DNA of 64,000 nucleotides. It comes from an uncultured Candidatus Entotheonella sp. Lineage in GTDB: Bacteria > Tectomicrobia > Entotheonellia > Entotheonellales > Entotheonellaceae. Below are positions 9,160 through 17,616 of this stretch, piece by piece; positions within the stretch are counted from its first letter, which is position 1, and the number at the start of each line of letters is the position of its first letter. Position numbers and translations under genes: made by a program. The stretch spans positions 1,661,300-1,725,299 of the forward strand of contig OX639990.1 in NCBI GenBank assembly GCA_951828535.1. The letters are read 5' to 3'. The notes under the pieces are model-generated. The model searched no databases. It worked only from the letters and a program-made list of their open reading frames with translations, and was not told the origin of the DNA.

Positions 9160-9457
9160 ATGATCGGCCTACCATCGTTGACCCAGACGGAATCTCTACC
9201 GTTTCTGCAATTGCTGGTGAGCGCTGGTGTTGGCTTGGCGCAGTGCCTTGATTGCAGTTGGCCTGCGGCAGATGTGGAAGGCGACGGCGTCAAGAAACCG
9301 GCAAATTGACCTTCAACTCAAAGAAAGTGCAGACCGTCATACGGAGACCATGCAGCGGATGGACGAGCAGCGCCGGCAGGATGACAGGCGGCACGCCGAG
9401 GCGATGGCGGCATTGTCGGCTCTCATCGAGAGGACCGGCGGCAAGGGGACAGCCTGA
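9160..9457 (+). pseudogene. Small membrane/coiled-coil protein, frameshifted
   Basis: Two reading frames join into one sensible product. Frame one starts at ATG 9160 (AAAGAA upstream) and reads MIGLPSLTQTES plus a hydrophobic stretch LPFLQLLVSAGVGLA. Frame two, open from GTG 9227 to 9457, continues with ALIAVGLRQMW and then a charged helix (RHTETMQRMDEQRRQ and on) with no helix breakers. The switch must fall near 9227-9245. The layout, one membrane segment then a charged coiled coil ending in a short RTGGKGTA tail, resembles the gene at 51870-52202. It may be a decayed gene, a sequencing frameshift, or two overlapping small genes. Confidence 0.45.
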
Positions 9458-9633
9458 GTAGAGCGGCCTCCCGTCAAGGAAAGGCAGCGGCCTGCTCTCG
9501 CTCGGTGTCAGCCTTGCCAGAATTTGTATGGTTAAGGTATCTTTATGCAACCATAAGCAGCCGTAGTTGACGCACAGCGAGAACACCCGCGCGTCTCCAA
9601 CGCTTCATAGTCGGAAATGGAGGATGTGAGGAA

Positions 9634-9921
9634 ATGACTTATATAATCGCCGACCCGTGCATCGACGTCATGGATCAAGCCTGCGTGGATGTCTGTCCCG
9701 TGGACTGCATTCATTTCGAAGAAGGCAAGGACCGCATGCTGTACATTGATCCGGACGAGTGCATTGACTGCGGCGCCTGCGAACCCGAGTGCCCGGTGGA
9801 GGCCATTTTCACGGAAGAGGACGTGCCGGACGAATGGAAGGACTTCACACCCGTGAATGCCGATTGGTTTAAGGATAAAGACGCCACCCGAGCCAAGGTT
9901 GACGAAATACGCCCCGAATGA
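9634..9921 (+). CDS. fdxA: Seven-iron type ferredoxin
   Basis: A 95-residue ferredoxin close to FdxA-type 7Fe proteins. The first cluster motif is [17 protein letters not shown] (Cys9, 17, 21, 25), which lacks the CxxC spacing of a plain [4Fe-4S] site and is typical of the [3Fe-4S] half. The second motif is [12 protein letters not shown] for [4Fe-4S]. The acidic C-terminal tail is usual for this family. It serves as a low-potential electron carrier in the cytosol. ATG 9634 follows GAGGAA. It is a single gene facing the convergent lnt gene, with a strong hairpin between them. The 176 bases upstream hold nothing recognised. Confidence 0.92.
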   Translation: MTYIIADPCIDVMDQACVDVCPVDCIHFEEGKDRMLYIDPDECIDCGACEPECPVEAIFTEEDVPDEWKDFTPVNADWFKDKDATRAKVDEIRPE

Positions 9922-9930
9922 CCCCCCGTG

Positions 9931-9957
9931 GAAGAGCAGGCGCCCGGTCTGCTCTTC
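9931..9957. terminator. Bidirectional stem-loop terminator candidate
   Basis: Perfect 9-bp arms, GAAGAGCAG (9931-9939) and CTGCTCTTC (9949-9957), enclose a 9-base loop. It sits in the 40-bp gap between the convergent ferredoxin and lnt genes. There is no T-run on either side, so it may act as a factor-dependent end or an mRNA-stabilising hairpin. Confidence 0.5.
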
Positions 9958-9961
9958 TCCC

Positions 9962-11527
9962 CTAATGGCGCCCGGCGCCTCGCCGGACGAACTGCCATCC
10001 CGGCAACCCAACCGACGCCACGCAACAAAGCCAGGCAAACCAGTCCCCGAAACGCTGATAGACAGTGGACATCCGTAACGCCGCCACGTCATCCACCAGG
10101 GTGCCGCGCTGGTAGATGGGCAATGCCGCCTGCTCACGTCCCAGGGGGTCAATGATGGACGTCACCCCCGTATTGGTCACCCGCACCAGCGAGCGCCGAT
10201 TTTCCACCGCCCGGAAGGCCGCCGCATTGCGATGCTGGTAAGGCGCGCGGGTTGGCCCGAACCACATGTCGTTCGTCAGGTTCACCAGCACCCGAGCCCC
10301 TTGGCGCGCCGCTAGGCGGGCCGGCTGCGGCATGATGTCCTCGTAACAGATCAAGGGACCGATGGATAAACCGTCCGGCAAGGCCAGCAGGCGCGGCCCT
10401 TCGCCGGCGGTGAAATTGCCGATCGCCGGCGAGATGCGCCCGAGGAACGGCAGGTAACGCTGCATGGGCACATATTCACCAAAGGCGAGTAAGACGTGCT
10501 TGTCGTAGCGACCGACAATCTGCTGCCCGGACGCCACCAGCCAAGTGGAATTGAACAACCGCCGCGCATCGCCCTCACCTTCGTAAGCCATCCCGCCGAC
10601 CAGCCAGGGCACTTCGTTGGTCACCCCCCTCGGCAGGTACAGGAACGGCTCTTGGGTCGTCAGCGCATAGGGGTAGGCGCTCTCCGGCCAGATGACCAGA
10701 TCCGGCTCTTGCGCCAGGGTCGCCGCACTCAGGTCCGCCAACAATTGCAGGCGCTCCCTGGGCTTGAGACCGTTCTGGTTGTCGGCAATGCCGAGGTTCT
10801 GCTGCACCAACGCCACCCGCAGGCTCTCGGCCTGTTGCATCGCCTCCGCCACCTGCGGCATGCGCCACAGCCCGTAGCCGACCTGCAGCAATAACACGCA
10901 TCCCACCGCCGCGGCCATACGGTAACGCCCAACGCCCGCCGGCGACTGCCGAGCCGACACGAATGCAGCGCCGCCAACGCTGCACAGCACGAGAATAAAG
11001 GTGACGCCGTGAATGCCGGTCAGATCAGCGACTTGGATGAACGGCAAGGCGGGGTATTGCAGAAAGCCGAGGTACCAGGGAAACACGCGCGGAAAGGCGA
11101 AATCCAGCGCGACGAACGCACAGGCGGGCAGCAGCAGTCGGTACCACCACGGGCTCTCGCCGGTCTGCATGCGCCGCACCCACCAGGCGAAGAGCCCCAT
11201 GCGCACCCCGTTGGCAGCTGCGACGACAACAAAAAAAAGAAGGCTGAGCGGCAGCGGAATGTAGCCGAAATCGACCATGGTGTTGACGAGCCAATAGACC
11301 CCTAATCCGTACATCAGGGTTTCCGTCCACCAACCGAGCGCGAACGCCCTTGCGGCAGATACGCCGCGCAGGGCCACGAACAGCGGCAGCAAGCCGACCC
11401 AGGCCAACGGCCACAGGGGTTCGTACAACATGGGCGAGACGGTCAACACGCCGGCGAGCGAGGCCAGCAATACGGCGGCGGCAAAGCGGAGCGGGGCGTC
11501 GGCAGGCGGTTCGGGGCGATGATCCAT
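9962..11527 (-). CDS. lnt: Apolipoprotein N-acyltransferase
   Basis: A 521-residue inner-membrane enzyme that adds the third acyl chain to the N-terminal Cys of lipoproteins before Lol sorting. About seven N-terminal membrane segments (residues 15-235) are followed by a nitrilase-like periplasmic domain with the Glu-Lys-Cys triad: Glu in WPESAYPY (about 280), Lys in GRYDKHVLL (about 342), Cys in LICYEDI (about 392), and a C-terminal membrane segment. Start ATG 11527 gives the normal length; the frame is open to 11656 but that part crosses the divergent gcvH promoter region. It is divergent from gcvH. Its presence shows a Gram-negative envelope. Confidence 0.95.
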   Translation of the reverse strand: MDHRPEPPADAPLRFAAAVLLASLAGVLTVSPMLYEPLWPLAWVGLLPLFVALRGVSAARAFALGWWTETLMYGLGVYWLVNTMVDFGYIPLPLSLLFFVVVAAANGVRMGLFAWWVRRMQTGESPWWYRLLLPACAFVALDFAFPRVFPWYLGFLQYPALPFIQVADLTGIHGVTFILVLCSVGGAAFVSARQSPAGVGRYRMAAAVGCVLLLQVGYGLWRMPQVAEAMQQAESLRVALVQQNLGIADNQNGLKPRERLQLLADLSAATLAQEPDLVIWPESAYPYALTTQEPFLYLPRGVTNEVPWLVGGMAYEGEGDARRLFNSTWLVASGQQIVGRYDKHVLLAFGEYVPMQRYLPFLGRISPAIGNFTAGEGPRLLALPDGLSIGPLICYEDIMPQPARLAARQGARVLVNLTNDMWFGPTRAPYQHRNAAAFRAVENRRSLVRVTNTGVTSIIDPLGREQAALPIYQRGTLVDDVAALRMSTVYQRFGDWFAWLCCVASVGLPGWQFVRRGAGRH

Positions 11528-11676
11528 GCTTGACCTGTCAGGGGTGGGATCGTTTGCAAGCGGTGGGACTGTAACAACAAACCCACCGGCCCGTAAAGGT
11601 CGCGTCGCCGTGATACCCACGCACGTCACGATTGAATCTTGTACAATACGCCACATGCTGAAAGGGAGACAGTCGG

Positions 11677-12054
11677 ATGGAATTTCCGCAGGATTTGCGC
11701 TACAGCAGCGAACACACGTGGGCGCGGCGCGAGGGCGACCGGGTAACGGTGGGGATCACGGATTTCGCGCAGGAAGAACTCGGCGAGGTACTGTTTTTGG
11801 AGTTGCCGCAGGTCGGCCGCAGCATCACGGCGGGGGAATCGTTCGGGGTCGTGGAGTCGGTCAAGGCCGTCTCGGATCTGTTCGCACCCGTGAGCGGCAC
11901 GGTCGCCGAGGTGAACGCGCAGCTGGACGACGCGCCGGAACTGGTCAACCGCGAGCCGTATGAGGAGGGATGGATGATCGTCATCGAAACGTCCAATCCC
12001 GACGACTGGCAGGCACTGCTGGTCGCCGACGATTACCAGGCAACCATTACCTAG
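11677..12054 (+). CDS. gcvH: Glycine cleavage system H protein
   Basis: A 125-residue H protein, the lipoylated carrier that shuttles the aminomethyl group between the P, T and L proteins of glycine cleavage. The lipoyl site is Lys63 in VVESVKAVSDL, and the N-terminal YSSEHTWAR and C-terminal EEGWMI segments fit the family. ATG 11677 has AAAGGGAG upstream. The lipoate/octanoate transferase gene starts 4 bases after its stop, so the two are translationally linked: the carrier and the enzyme likely to lipoylate it. No gcvP or gcvT lies in the window, so the H protein may also serve only as a lipoyl relay. Confidence 0.95.
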   Translation: MEFPQDLRYSSEHTWARREGDRVTVGITDFAQEELGEVLFLELPQVGRSITAGESFGVVESVKAVSDLFAPVSGTVAEVNAQLDDAPELVNREPYEEGWMIVIETSNPDDWQALLVADDYQATIT

Positions 12055-12058
12055 GAAG

Positions 12059-12934
12059 ATGCCCTTGGCCACGGCGTGGCGTTTCCTCGATACCGGCTGC
12101 AACGACGCCGCCTTCAACATGGCGGTAGATGAGGCCCTGCTGCTGTCGCACGAGGCCGGCCAGAGCCCGCCGACGCTGCGGGCGTACACTTGGTCCTCGC
12201 CGACGCTGTCGCTGGGATACGCCCAAAGCGTGGAGAAAGAGGTCGACGCGGCGGCTTGCCGGCAGCACGGGGTGACGCTGGTACGGCGCCCCACCGGCGG
12301 ACGCGCGGTGCTGCACGATCAGGAAGCGACATACAGCGTCGTGATGCCGCTGCGGCTGGCGGACCGGGAAGGCAGTATCACGGAACACTACCATCGTATC
12401 GGTCTCGCGCTGGCAGCAGCCTTGCGCCACGCGGGGCTGGCGGTGCGCCTTGAGCGCCCCAGCGTCCTCGCCTCGGTGCCCCGGGCGGCGTCCCCGGCTT
12501 GCTTCGCGGCCATGTCCCGCTACGAGTTGAGCGCCACCGGCAGGAAACTCGTCGGCAGCGCCCAGAAACGCGGGCGTCGTTCCCTGCTGCAACACGGCTC
12601 GATTCCCCTGTCCATGGACCGGCAGCGCCTGTTCGCGTGTTTGCGTGTGCCAGCCGACCAGCGCTCGCAGCTGCTCCACGAGTCGTACGCAAGCATGGTG
12701 GCAGTGAACGAAGTGGCACCCACGCCGCTCGATGCCGCGGACCTGCACCGGGCGCTGCGCCAAGGCTTTGCCGACTGTCTGACCGACGGCGCCGAGTTAT
12801 TGGCCGGCGACCTGTCACCCGCCGAGCGCCGTCTGGCCGAGGAATTGCGGCACACCAAGTACGACACCGATGCCTGGAACCTCGGCGGCCCTGCGGTGTG
12901 GCGGCAGCGGCAAACGGCGAGCCTGACGGAGTAG
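12059..12934 (+). CDS. lipM: LipM-like octanoyltransferase / lipoate-protein ligase A family
   Basis: A 291-residue BPL/LplA-fold protein. It has RRPTGGRAVLHD (residues about 76-87), GRKLVGSAQKR with the catalytic Lys163, and Cys148 in PACFAAMSRYEL. A Cys at this place is the nucleophile of LipM octanoyl-ACP:GcvH transferase and is absent from true LplA ligases, so LipM is the best call, with a ligase or LipL amidotransferase as alternatives. It would move octanoate from ACP to the Lys of GcvH, encoded 4 bases upstream. ATG 12059 is 4 bases after the gcvH stop. The YvcK-like gene follows after 7 bases. The symbol rests on Cys148 and the gcvH link. Confidence 0.75.
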   Translation: MPLATAWRFLDTGCNDAAFNMAVDEALLLSHEAGQSPPTLRAYTWSSPTLSLGYAQSVEKEVDAAACRQHGVTLVRRPTGGRAVLHDQEATYSVVMPLRLADREGSITEHYHRIGLALAAALRHAGLAVRLERPSVLASVPRAASPACFAAMSRYELSATGRKLVGSAQKRGRRSLLQHGSIPLSMDRQRLFACLRVPADQRSQLLHESYASMVAVNEVAPTPLDAADLHRALRQGFADCLTDGAELLAGDLSPAERRLAEELRHTKYDTDAWNLGGPAVWRQRQTASLTE

Positions 12935-12941
12935 CCTTTCC

Positions 12942-13937
12942 ATGCACATCGTCACCTTGGGCAGCGGCACCGGGCAGGCGACCCTGCTGCGGGGGCTGCG
13001 AGAGCATCCGTGCGAGGTCACGGCCGTCGTCGGGGTTACCGACAACGGCGGTCACAGCGGCCACCTTCGCCGTTTGCTGCACATCCCGCAAGTGGGCGAT
13101 ACGCGCCAGTGCCTGAGTGCCCTGGCCGACAACAACTCGCTTTGGGGGCGGCTGTTGCAACACCGCTTCGCAGCCGGCGATCTGGACGGTGTCAGCGTCG
13201 GCAACGTCATCCTGGCGGCGCTGGCCAGCGAGCACGGCAGCCTGAACGCGGCGGTAGCCGAAATCCGCGAGGCCGCCGTCTTTGCCCAACGCGTGCTGCC
13301 GGTATCCGACGGCGATACCCAGGTCGGCGCCGAGCTCGACGACGGGCGCCGCCTTATCGGCGAGTGGCAAATCATGCAGCGCCGCCCCACGTCGCCCGTC
13401 AGACGGCTGTTTCTGCAGCCTTCGAGCCCCGCCCATCCCGCCGTCACGGAAGCCATCGCCGCTGCCGACCTGCTGGTCATCTGCGCCGGTTCCCTGCTCA
13501 CCGGCGTCATTTCCGTGCTTCTGCACCCCGGCGTCAAACAGGCCCTGAGGCGCAGCCAAGCGCCCATCGTCCAGGTGCTGAACCTGTTGACACAGCCGGG
13601 CCAGACCGACGGCTACACCGCCCGGCAGCACCTCACGACGCTGCAACCCTACTTGGGCCGCCCGGCGGACGCGGTGCTCGTCAACAACGCCCCGCTGCCG
13701 CCGGACCTGTTGCGCCTCTACGAACCCCAGGGCGCCCAACCCGTCGTCAACGACCTGACGCCGGCCGATGCCTGCCTCATCGCCGCCGATCTGGTGGAGC
13801 ATCCAGACCCCGAAGCCCTGCGCGCCTACACCCGTCCACAAGCTTCCGGGATGCACGTCGGCATGCACCTGATCCGCCACGACGCTCACAAGCTTGCCGC
13901 CCGGATCATGGCCCTCATGGGCCGCATTCGTCCTTGA
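12942..13937 (+). CDS. YvcK/CofD-like family protein (gluconeogenesis factor type)
   Basis: A 331-residue Rossmann-like protein of the CofD/YvcK group. The N-terminal phosphate/UDP-sugar binding loop reads GSGTGQATLLRGL (usual GGGTGxxxLLRGL). It is followed by VGVTDNGGHSGHLRR and GDTRQCLSAL, matching the VxDDGGSSGRLR and GDxRNCLxAL signatures with substitutions (Asn for Asp, His for Ser). YvcK proteins bind UDP-GlcNAc and tie carbon metabolism to peptidoglycan synthesis; CofD is the F420 transferase, less likely without other F420 genes nearby. ATG 12942 lies 7 bases after lipM, so it is part of the gcvH-lipM operon. The -35 box of the next gene overlaps its stop. Confidence 0.8.
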   Translation: MHIVTLGSGTGQATLLRGLREHPCEVTAVVGVTDNGGHSGHLRRLLHIPQVGDTRQCLSALADNNSLWGRLLQHRFAAGDLDGVSVGNVILAALASEHGSLNAAVAEIREAAVFAQRVLPVSDGDTQVGAELDDGRRLIGEWQIMQRRPTSPVRRLFLQPSSPAHPAVTEAIAAADLLVICAGSLLTGVISVLLHPGVKQALRRSQAPIVQVLNLLTQPGQTDGYTARQHLTTLQPYLGRPADAVLVNNAPLPPDLLRLYEPQGAQPVVNDLTPADACLIAADLVEHPDPEALRAYTRPQASGMHVGMHLIRHDAHKLAARIMALMGRIRP

Positions 13938-13963
13938 CAGCCAAGCGACAGGCTAAGTATGAT
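13934..13963 (+). promoter_or_regulatory. Sigma70-type promoter before the acyl-CoA ligase gene
   Basis: TTGACA at 13934-13939 and TATGAT at 13958-13963 are separated by 18 bp: a near-consensus promoter. The -35 box overlaps the stop codon of the YvcK-like gene, and the acyl-CoA ligase starts at 14042. Confidence 0.65.
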
Positions 13964-14041
13964 GCGCCCGCCAACCAAAACCTTCCAAGTTACTGATAAT
14001 TGGACATCCCGCACACAACACAACGACCGAGGAGATGGTGC

Positions 14042-15643
14042 ATGACCCCAGACAGCACGCTTGGGGATTTCTTTCGAGCCGACATCGACATTCCGGAAAT
14101 TCCCTTTGGCGAGATGCTGTGGGAGACGGCTCAACGCTTTCCGGAAAAAGAGGCAGTCATCTTTCAGGGACAGAAAATCTCGTACCGAGAGCTCGACGGA
14201 CTGACCAACAGCATTGCCAACGCCTTGAGCGGCCTCGGCGTTAAAAAGGGCGACCGCGTCGCCCTTCACATGGCCAACCGCCCGGAATACATCATCAGCT
14301 TCTACGCCGCCGCCCGCTTGGGCGCCGTGGCCACACCATTGAATCCCGCCTACAAAAAAGACGAGATCCAGCACCAGCTCAACGACGCCGAAGCCAGCGT
14401 GCTGGTCGTGCAGGAGTCGCTCTACCCGCTCGTCAAGTCGGTGCGCTCAAAGGTGGCGAGCCTCAAGGAAGTGGTGATCGTCGGGCGCAACGCCGAGCCG
14501 AATACCCACCTCTTCCGCGACCTCGTCCGCAACTCGTCCCCGAAGCACCCGCCGCAAGTGACGCTGAACTGGACCGAGGACTTGGTGGCCCTGCCCTACT
14601 CCAGCGGCACCACCGGCCTGCCCAAGGGCGTCATGCTGAGCCATCAGAACCTGGTGGCCAACAACATCCAGTTTATCTCCAGCGGACGCATGGCGGAGCG
14701 CGACACCCTGCTCATCTTCCTGCCCTTCTATCACATCTACGGCATGATGCTGGTCGGCGGCGGCATCTACGCCGGCGCCACGCTGGTCATCATGGAGGCG
14801 TTCGATCTGGAGCGCTCGCTGGCCCTGGCGCAGCAGTACAGCGTCACCCTGTATTACGCCGTGCCGCCTATCATGGTGGCCTTGGGCAACTACCCGAACG
14901 TCGATCAGTTCGACCTCTCGCACATGCGCTACATCATGGTCGGGGCCGCGCCCTTGGCGCCCGAGGTGGGCCAGCGCGTGCAGGACAAAACCGGCGTGAG
15001 CGTCCTGCAGGGATACGGCCTCACGGAAGCCTCTCCGGTGACGCACTTGAACCCCGTGGATCAGGGCTGCGTGAAGCTCGATTCGGTCGGCCTGGCGGTG
15101 CCGAATCAGGAGCAGAAGATCGTCGATCTCACCACCGGTGAACAGGAACTGAGCACCGGCGGCGTGGGTGAACTGCTCATCAAGGGCCCGCACGTCATGA
15201 AGGGCTACTGGAAGGCTCCCGAAGAGACGAGCCTCGTGCTGCGCGACGGTTGGCTGTCGACCGGCGACGTGGCGCGTATCGACGATCAGGGATACGTCTA
15301 CATCGTTGACCGCAAAAAAGAGATGATCAAATACAAGGGCTTCTCCGTCGCCCCCGCCGAAGTCGAGGCGGCGTTGTTCCAGCACCCTGCCGTCGCCGAT
15401 TGCGCCGTGTTCGGCAAGCCGGACGCCGAGGCGGGAGAAATCCCCAAGGCTCTCGTCATCCTGCACCAAGGCGAGGAGGTCGCTGCCGACGTGCTGATGG
15501 AATTCGTGGCCAGCCGCATCGCCGGCTACAAGAAGGTGCGCGAGGTCGAGTTCGTCGCCAGCATTCCCAAGACCGCCTCGGGCAAGGTGTTGCGCCGCGT
15601 GCTGGTCGAAACGGAGCAACAAAAAGCCGCCGCCGAGGCATAG
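14042..15643 (+). CDS. AMP-dependent acyl-CoA synthetase (4-coumarate/long-chain type)
   Basis: A 533-residue adenylate-forming enzyme that activates a carboxylate with ATP and joins it to CoA. The phosphate loop is YSSGTTGLPKGVMLSH (about residues 184-199). GYGLTEASP, STGDVARIDDQGY and KKEMIKYKGF follow, with the C-terminal catalytic Lys in KTASGKVLRR (about 515-524). The layout is like class I acyl-CoA and 4-coumarate-CoA ligases; the substrate is unknown. ATG 14042 has GGAG upstream; the frame is open from 14000 but lacks a site there. A good promoter precedes it, and a D-2-hydroxyacid dehydrogenase gene follows after 4 bases. Confidence 0.88.
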   Translation: MTPDSTLGDFFRADIDIPEIPFGEMLWETAQRFPEKEAVIFQGQKISYRELDGLTNSIANALSGLGVKKGDRVALHMANRPEYIISFYAAARLGAVATPLNPAYKKDEIQHQLNDAEASVLVVQESLYPLVKSVRSKVASLKEVVIVGRNAEPNTHLFRDLVRNSSPKHPPQVTLNWTEDLVALPYSSGTTGLPKGVMLSHQNLVANNIQFISSGRMAERDTLLIFLPFYHIYGMMLVGGGIYAGATLVIMEAFDLERSLALAQQYSVTLYYAVPPIMVALGNYPNVDQFDLSHMRYIMVGAAPLAPEVGQRVQDKTGVSVLQGYGLTEASPVTHLNPVDQGCVKLDSVGLAVPNQEQKIVDLTTGEQELSTGGVGELLIKGPHVMKGYWKAPEETSLVLRDGWLSTGDVARIDDQGYVYIVDRKKEMIKYKGFSVAPAEVEAALFQHPAVADCAVFGKPDAEAGEIPKALVILHQGEEVAADVLMEFVASRIAGYKKVREVEFVASIPKTASGKVLRRVLVETEQQKAAAEA

Positions 15644-15647
15644 GCGC

Positions 15648-16631
15648 ATGGCACCCCGCGTACTCATCACCCACAAGCTGGCCGACGAAGCCGTCGAGGT
15701 TGCCCGGCGGGCCTGCGACGTTCACTTCACTCCCCTGGACCGGCCCCTCGATGCCGCCACCCTGCGCCAAGCCGTCACCGGCATGGACGGGGTGATTTGC
15801 GTGGTCACCGATACCGTCGATGCGGCGCTCCTGAAAGCGGGCGCCGATCTCAAGGTGGTGGCAAACGTGGCGGCGGGCTACGACAACGTGGACGTGCCGG
15901 CGGCGACCCGACGGGGCGTGGTGATCACCAACACACCGGGCGTCGTCACCGAATCCACCGCCGACCTGACGTGGGGCCTGCTGTTCAGCATCGCGCGGCG
16001 CATTCCCGAAGCGGACCGCTATGTCCGCGCCGGCAAGTGGAAGGAGTGGCGCCTGATGGTGCTGCTGGGCAACGACGTGCACGGCCGCACCCTCGGCATT
16101 ATCGGCATGGGACGCATCGGCCAGGCGGTGGCAAGGCGGGCAAGCGGCTTCAGCATGACGATCCTCTACCACAACCGGCAGCGCCTGCCGGAAGCCCTGG
16201 AATCCGAACTCGGCGCCACCTGGGTGGAGTTGGAAACGCTTCTGCAAAGGGCCGATTTTGTCAGCGTGCACACGCCGCTCAGCACCGAAACTCGGCATCT
16301 CATCGGTGAAAAAGAGTTGCGCATGATGCAGCCGACGGCCTACCTCCTCAACACGTCGCGGGGGCCGGTCGTTGACGAAGCGGCGGTGGTCCGTGCGTTG
16401 CGGGAACAGTGGATCGCCGGCGCGGGACTCGACGTCTTCGAGCAGGAGCCCGAGGTACCGCAGGCGTTGAAGGACTTGGAGAACGTCGTTCTGCTGCCGC
16501 ACATCGGCAGCGCCTCGGTTGCCAGCCGTACACGCATGGCGGTGATGGCGGCGCAAAGCGCGGTCGCCGTGCTGCAAGGCGAGCGGCCGCAGCACGTGGT
16601 CAATCCCGAGGTGTACGAACAGAAAACGTAG
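15648..16631 (+). CDS. D-2-hydroxyacid dehydrogenase (glyoxylate/hydroxypyruvate reductase-like)
   Basis: A 327-residue NAD(P)-dependent dehydrogenase of the D-isomer 2-hydroxyacid family, interconverting 2-keto acids and D-2-hydroxy acids. It has the NAD-binding GMGRIGQAVARR (about residues 152-163), the catalytic Arg in NTSRGPVVDE (about 235-244), Glu in DVFEQEP (about 262-268) and His in LLPHIGSA (about 282-289). The AAGYDNVDV stretch is typical of GyaR/GhrB-type enzymes. It begins 4 bases after the acyl-CoA ligase stop, so they share an operon. The substrate is not decided by sequence; glyoxylate or hydroxypyruvate is likely by family. Confidence 0.9.
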   Translation: MAPRVLITHKLADEAVEVARRACDVHFTPLDRPLDAATLRQAVTGMDGVICVVTDTVDAALLKAGADLKVVANVAAGYDNVDVPAATRRGVVITNTPGVVTESTADLTWGLLFSIARRIPEADRYVRAGKWKEWRLMVLLGNDVHGRTLGIIGMGRIGQAVARRASGFSMTILYHNRQRLPEALESELGATWVELETLLQRADFVSVHTPLSTETRHLIGEKELRMMQPTAYLLNTSRGPVVDEAAVVRALREQWIAGAGLDVFEQEPEVPQALKDLENVVLLPHIGSASVASRTRMAVMAAQSAVAVLQGERPQHVVNPEVYEQKT

Positions 16632-16691
16632 CGCATTTTCCGTATCGGATTTGAATCGTGAAGGAGGCCGGGTCGTGCCTCACCTCAGATT

Positions 16692-16763
16692 TCCCCCTCA
16701 CCCCACCCCCTTCGTGGGAGAGGATGAGTCCTCTGGTTCTCTCCCCCTTCGCGGGGGAGAGTT
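16692..16763. repeat. GC-rich palindromic repeat in gap
   Basis: The gap 16632-16792 holds two C-run/G-run hairpins: CACCCCCTTCGTGGGAG, and a nearly perfect 9-bp stem, CTCTCCCCC with GGGGGAGAG around TTCGC (16739-16761), followed by TTTATG. It belongs to the same repeat style as 1209-1299, and the second hairpin could also end transcription of the dehydrogenase operon. Confidence 0.55.
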
Positions 16764-16792
16764 TATGATCCGAAAACGCTCCAGGTAAAATC

Positions 16793-17596
16793 ATGAAGGC
16801 GAGCATGAATACCCTCAGTCGCCTCAAAACTTGCTGGCCGCTGTGCCTTGCTGCCGTGGCTGTCCTGTTGCTGAGTGGCTGCGAGGCCCTGTACCAGTCC
16901 TACGACTTCAGCGAGCGCATGCCCACTGGCATGCCTGTGCAGGTGGCGGAAGAAGAGGTACGGGTGGCCTCGATTCCCGAAGCCGCGGACGTCTATCTGC
17001 AGCCTTACGACCCTGAGCAAGTGCCGTCGCACGATACCAACCCGGAAGCCTATCGCGGCAAGACGCCCCTGCGCCTGACCTTGCCCCCCGGCTCGTATTG
17101 GATCGAACTGGCCTTCGACGCCGAGGTTTTCGACCTCTTTTTCGACCCACCCTATGACGACGTGCAGTTTGAGCAGGTCGGCGCTACCTACGAAGCGCTG
17201 CTCTTCCAACCCCTGGCGCCCGGCGCCAAGCGCCGCGTGCTGCGCTACTACCGGCTCGACAAGCAGGCCGGCCAGGGACAGACGCTGATCGCTCTCTTCC
17301 ACCCACGCGGCCAATCACTCGAACGCGTTCTGGCGCTTTACCCGCAAAGCGAGCAATTCACACTGGCGTCCGGGCAACTCAACGACTTGATGCAGCAGTT
17401 GGACGTCCCACCCGAGGCGCAGGAGCGGTTCCTGTTCCTCATGCGCCGTGGCGGCAAGGCGTTCTGGAATAAATCGGGAGACAGGTACCGGGTGGCGCTG
17501 GAAGCGCACCAGGACGAGATTCAAGGGCAGATCGTCGTGCTGTACACCGGCCCCCCCGTGTCGAACCCCCTCCTGCCGGACGGCGGCGGTTTCTAG
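16793..17596 (+). CDS. Lipoprotein with PEGA-like domain, function unknown
   Basis: A 267-residue protein with a lipoprotein signal: basic start, hydrophobic stretch and lipobox LLSGC (Cys about residue 28). Residues about 45-125 (VASIPEAADVYLQPYD, then GKTPLRLTLPPGSYWIELAF) look like a PEGA-type small beta domain, which is common in surface and cell-wall associated proteins. The rest is not recognised. Starts at 16793 or 16805 (second Met, with AAGGCGAG before it) are both possible. It stands alone after a repeat-filled gap and is convergent with serS, 20 bases away. Outer-membrane or periplasmic-face anchoring is expected. Confidence 0.65.
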   Translation: MKASMNTLSRLKTCWPLCLAAVAVLLLSGCEALYQSYDFSERMPTGMPVQVAEEEVRVASIPEAADVYLQPYDPEQVPSHDTNPEAYRGKTPLRLTLPPGSYWIELAFDAEVFDLFFDPPYDDVQFEQVGATYEALLFQPLAPGAKRRVLRYYRLDKQAGQGQTLIALFHPRGQSLERVLALYPQSEQFTLASGQLNDLMQQLDVPPEAQERFLFLMRRGGKAFWNKSGDRYRVALEAHQDEIQGQIVVLYTGPPVSNPLLPDGGGF

Positions 17597-17616
17597 GCGG
17601 GCGCTTCAATCATCCG

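Noticed and set aside
14447-15676. 409-aa minus-strand open frame opposite the acyl-CoA ligase at 14042
   Set aside because: Antisense shadow; no ribosome site and no domain pattern.
16739-16767. GC hairpin plus TTT as a classical rho-independent terminator
   Set aside because: Only three T residues follow and the unit matches the dispersed palindromic repeats, so it is annotated as a repeat.
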